From Leucobacter salsicius M1-8 (GTDB lineage Bacteria > Actinomycetota > Actinomycetes > Actinomycetales > Microbacteriaceae): 51,816 nucleotides of DNA. Below, piece after piece: positions 51,358 to 51,816 of the stretch. Position numbers and translations under genes: made by a program. The notes beneath the pieces were generated by a model. It was not told the DNA's origin. It saw only the letters and a list, made by a program, of their open reading frames with translations, and searched no databases. The stretch spans positions 1 through 51,816 of the forward strand of contig NZ_AOCN01000016.1 in the NCBI RefSeq assembly GCF_000350525.1. Reading direction: 5' to 3'. The first letter of the stretch is position 1. Every line of letters begins with the position of its first letter.

Positions 51358-51816
51358 TCTACCCGCTCGTCCAAGAGTTAGCTGCGATGGGTGCCCGCAT
51401 CAGGGTGCCCGTCGCGGTGACGTGTCGGGTTCTGGGGTTCAGTGAGCAGGCCTACTATCAATGGTTGAATAACTCTCGCTCGGCTCGCGAGATCGAGGAG
51501 CAACACCTGATCGGGGTGCTCCGCGAACTGCATGAGGATGATCCCGAGTTCGGATACCGGTTCCTCGCTGACGAACTGCACGCGCTCGGCTACCGAGTCT
51601 CGGAGCGGCGCGTGTGGCGGCTCTGCCATATCGCCGGTATCCGGTCAGTGATCTCGAAACGACGTGGCAGGTATCGCAAGGCGCTGCCTCCGGTGCATGA
51701 TGACCTCGTCCAGCGTGATTTCACCGCCAGTGTGCCAAACGAGTGCTGGCTGACCGATATCACTGAACATCAGACTGCGCGTGAGGGCAAGCTGTATCTC
51801 TGCGCGGTGAAAGACT
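51354..51816 (+). CDS. IS3-family transposase OrfB (3' end outside window)
   Basis: 154 residues visible, open to the window edge. N-terminal region with FSEQAYYQWLNN, the HTH_21-like EDDPEFGYRFLADELHALGYRVSERRVWRL, and the start of the rve/DDE integrase core (NECWLTDITEH, containing the first catalytic Asp). The remaining catalytic Asp and Glu lie outside. Made mainly as an OrfA-OrfB fusion through the frameshift site. Confidence 0.92.
   Translation, partial: MIYPLVQELAAMGARIRVPVAVTCRVLGFSEQAYYQWLNNSRSAREIEEQHLIGVLRELHEDDPEFGYRFLADELHALGYRVSERRVWRLCHIAGIRSVISKRRGRYRKALPPVHDDLVQRDFTASVPNECWLTDITEHQTAREGKLYLCAVKD

Larger units (their letters stand above)
50915..51816 (+). mobile_element. IS3-family insertion sequence (left part; right end outside window)
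   Basis: Two overlapping frames with the IS3 layout and a -1 slippery sequence between them. The left inverted repeat probably starts near TGAACTGG at 50915, a TGA-type tip expected for IS3, but the right end is outside the window so it cannot be confirmed. The copy appears intact as far as visible. Confidence 0.8.

Overview
The window is high-GC DNA from an actinobacterium. Gene content and order (SRP RNA, dnaX, recR, lysC, asd; an L10-leader rplJ-rplL operon; a Tad-type pilus locus with a DUF4244-like pilin, followed by topA and tmk) suggest a Micrococcales member, most likely Microbacteriaceae (Leucobacter-like). This placement is inferred from gene content and was not tested by a search.

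Layout: (1) 1-6.8 kb: the start of a small membrane protein on the minus strand, then an operon of an imidazolonepropionase/prolidase-like amidohydrolase, a lipoprotein peptide-binding protein, a DppB-type permease, and one 830-aa protein joining a DppC-type permease to two ATPases. (2) 6.9-9.8 kb: NfeD, flotillin and a bacterial PH-domain membrane protein. (3) 9.9-17.5 kb: a YqaJ-type nuclease, an orphan OmpR-type response regulator, the L10-leader attenuator with rplJ and rplL, a heterodimeric ABC exporter, a four-helix membrane protein and the small SRP RNA. (4) 17.6-20.1 kb: a dead IS256-type transposase, a phytoene-dehydrogenase-like flavoprotein and a long palindrome. (5) 20.1-26.5 kb: dnaX (unusually long), recR, lysC (with an internal start for a beta subunit) and asd. 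(6) 26.5-32.9 kb: metallophosphoesterase and class A PBP (minus), DUF4177 and RidA proteins (plus), acs (minus). (7) 33.1-46.1 kb: a tad locus (tadA, tadB, pilin, tadE and a TadG-M23 fusion) split by an inserted element. (8) 46.3-51.8 kb: topA, tmk, an AI-2E-family transporter, and the left part of an IS3-family insertion sequence that runs off the window.

The main discovery is a 9.3-kb integrative element at about 35499-44803. It sits exactly inside the pilin gene: the first 88 codons lie before it, and the last 35 codons resume in frame behind it. The only sequence shared by the two junctions is ATGG. Joining the element's ends rebuilds a near-perfect palindrome, as expected for the attP of a large serine integrase, and the element encodes such an integrase (618 aa). 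It also encodes a small protein translationally coupled to the integrase, a Prim-Pol primase and an SF3 helicase (autonomous replication), an XRE regulator divergent from a nuclease-like protein with two identical palindromic operators between them, an AlbA_2/GHKL ATP-binding protein and a small Cys/His protein. No capsid, packaging, portal or conjugation gene is visible. It therefore looks like a replicating phage satellite or small mobilizable island. It also carries an unexplained 97-bp multibranched inverted-repeat structure between the helicase and integrase genes.

All assignments come from reading motifs, reading frames and context; no database search was possible.
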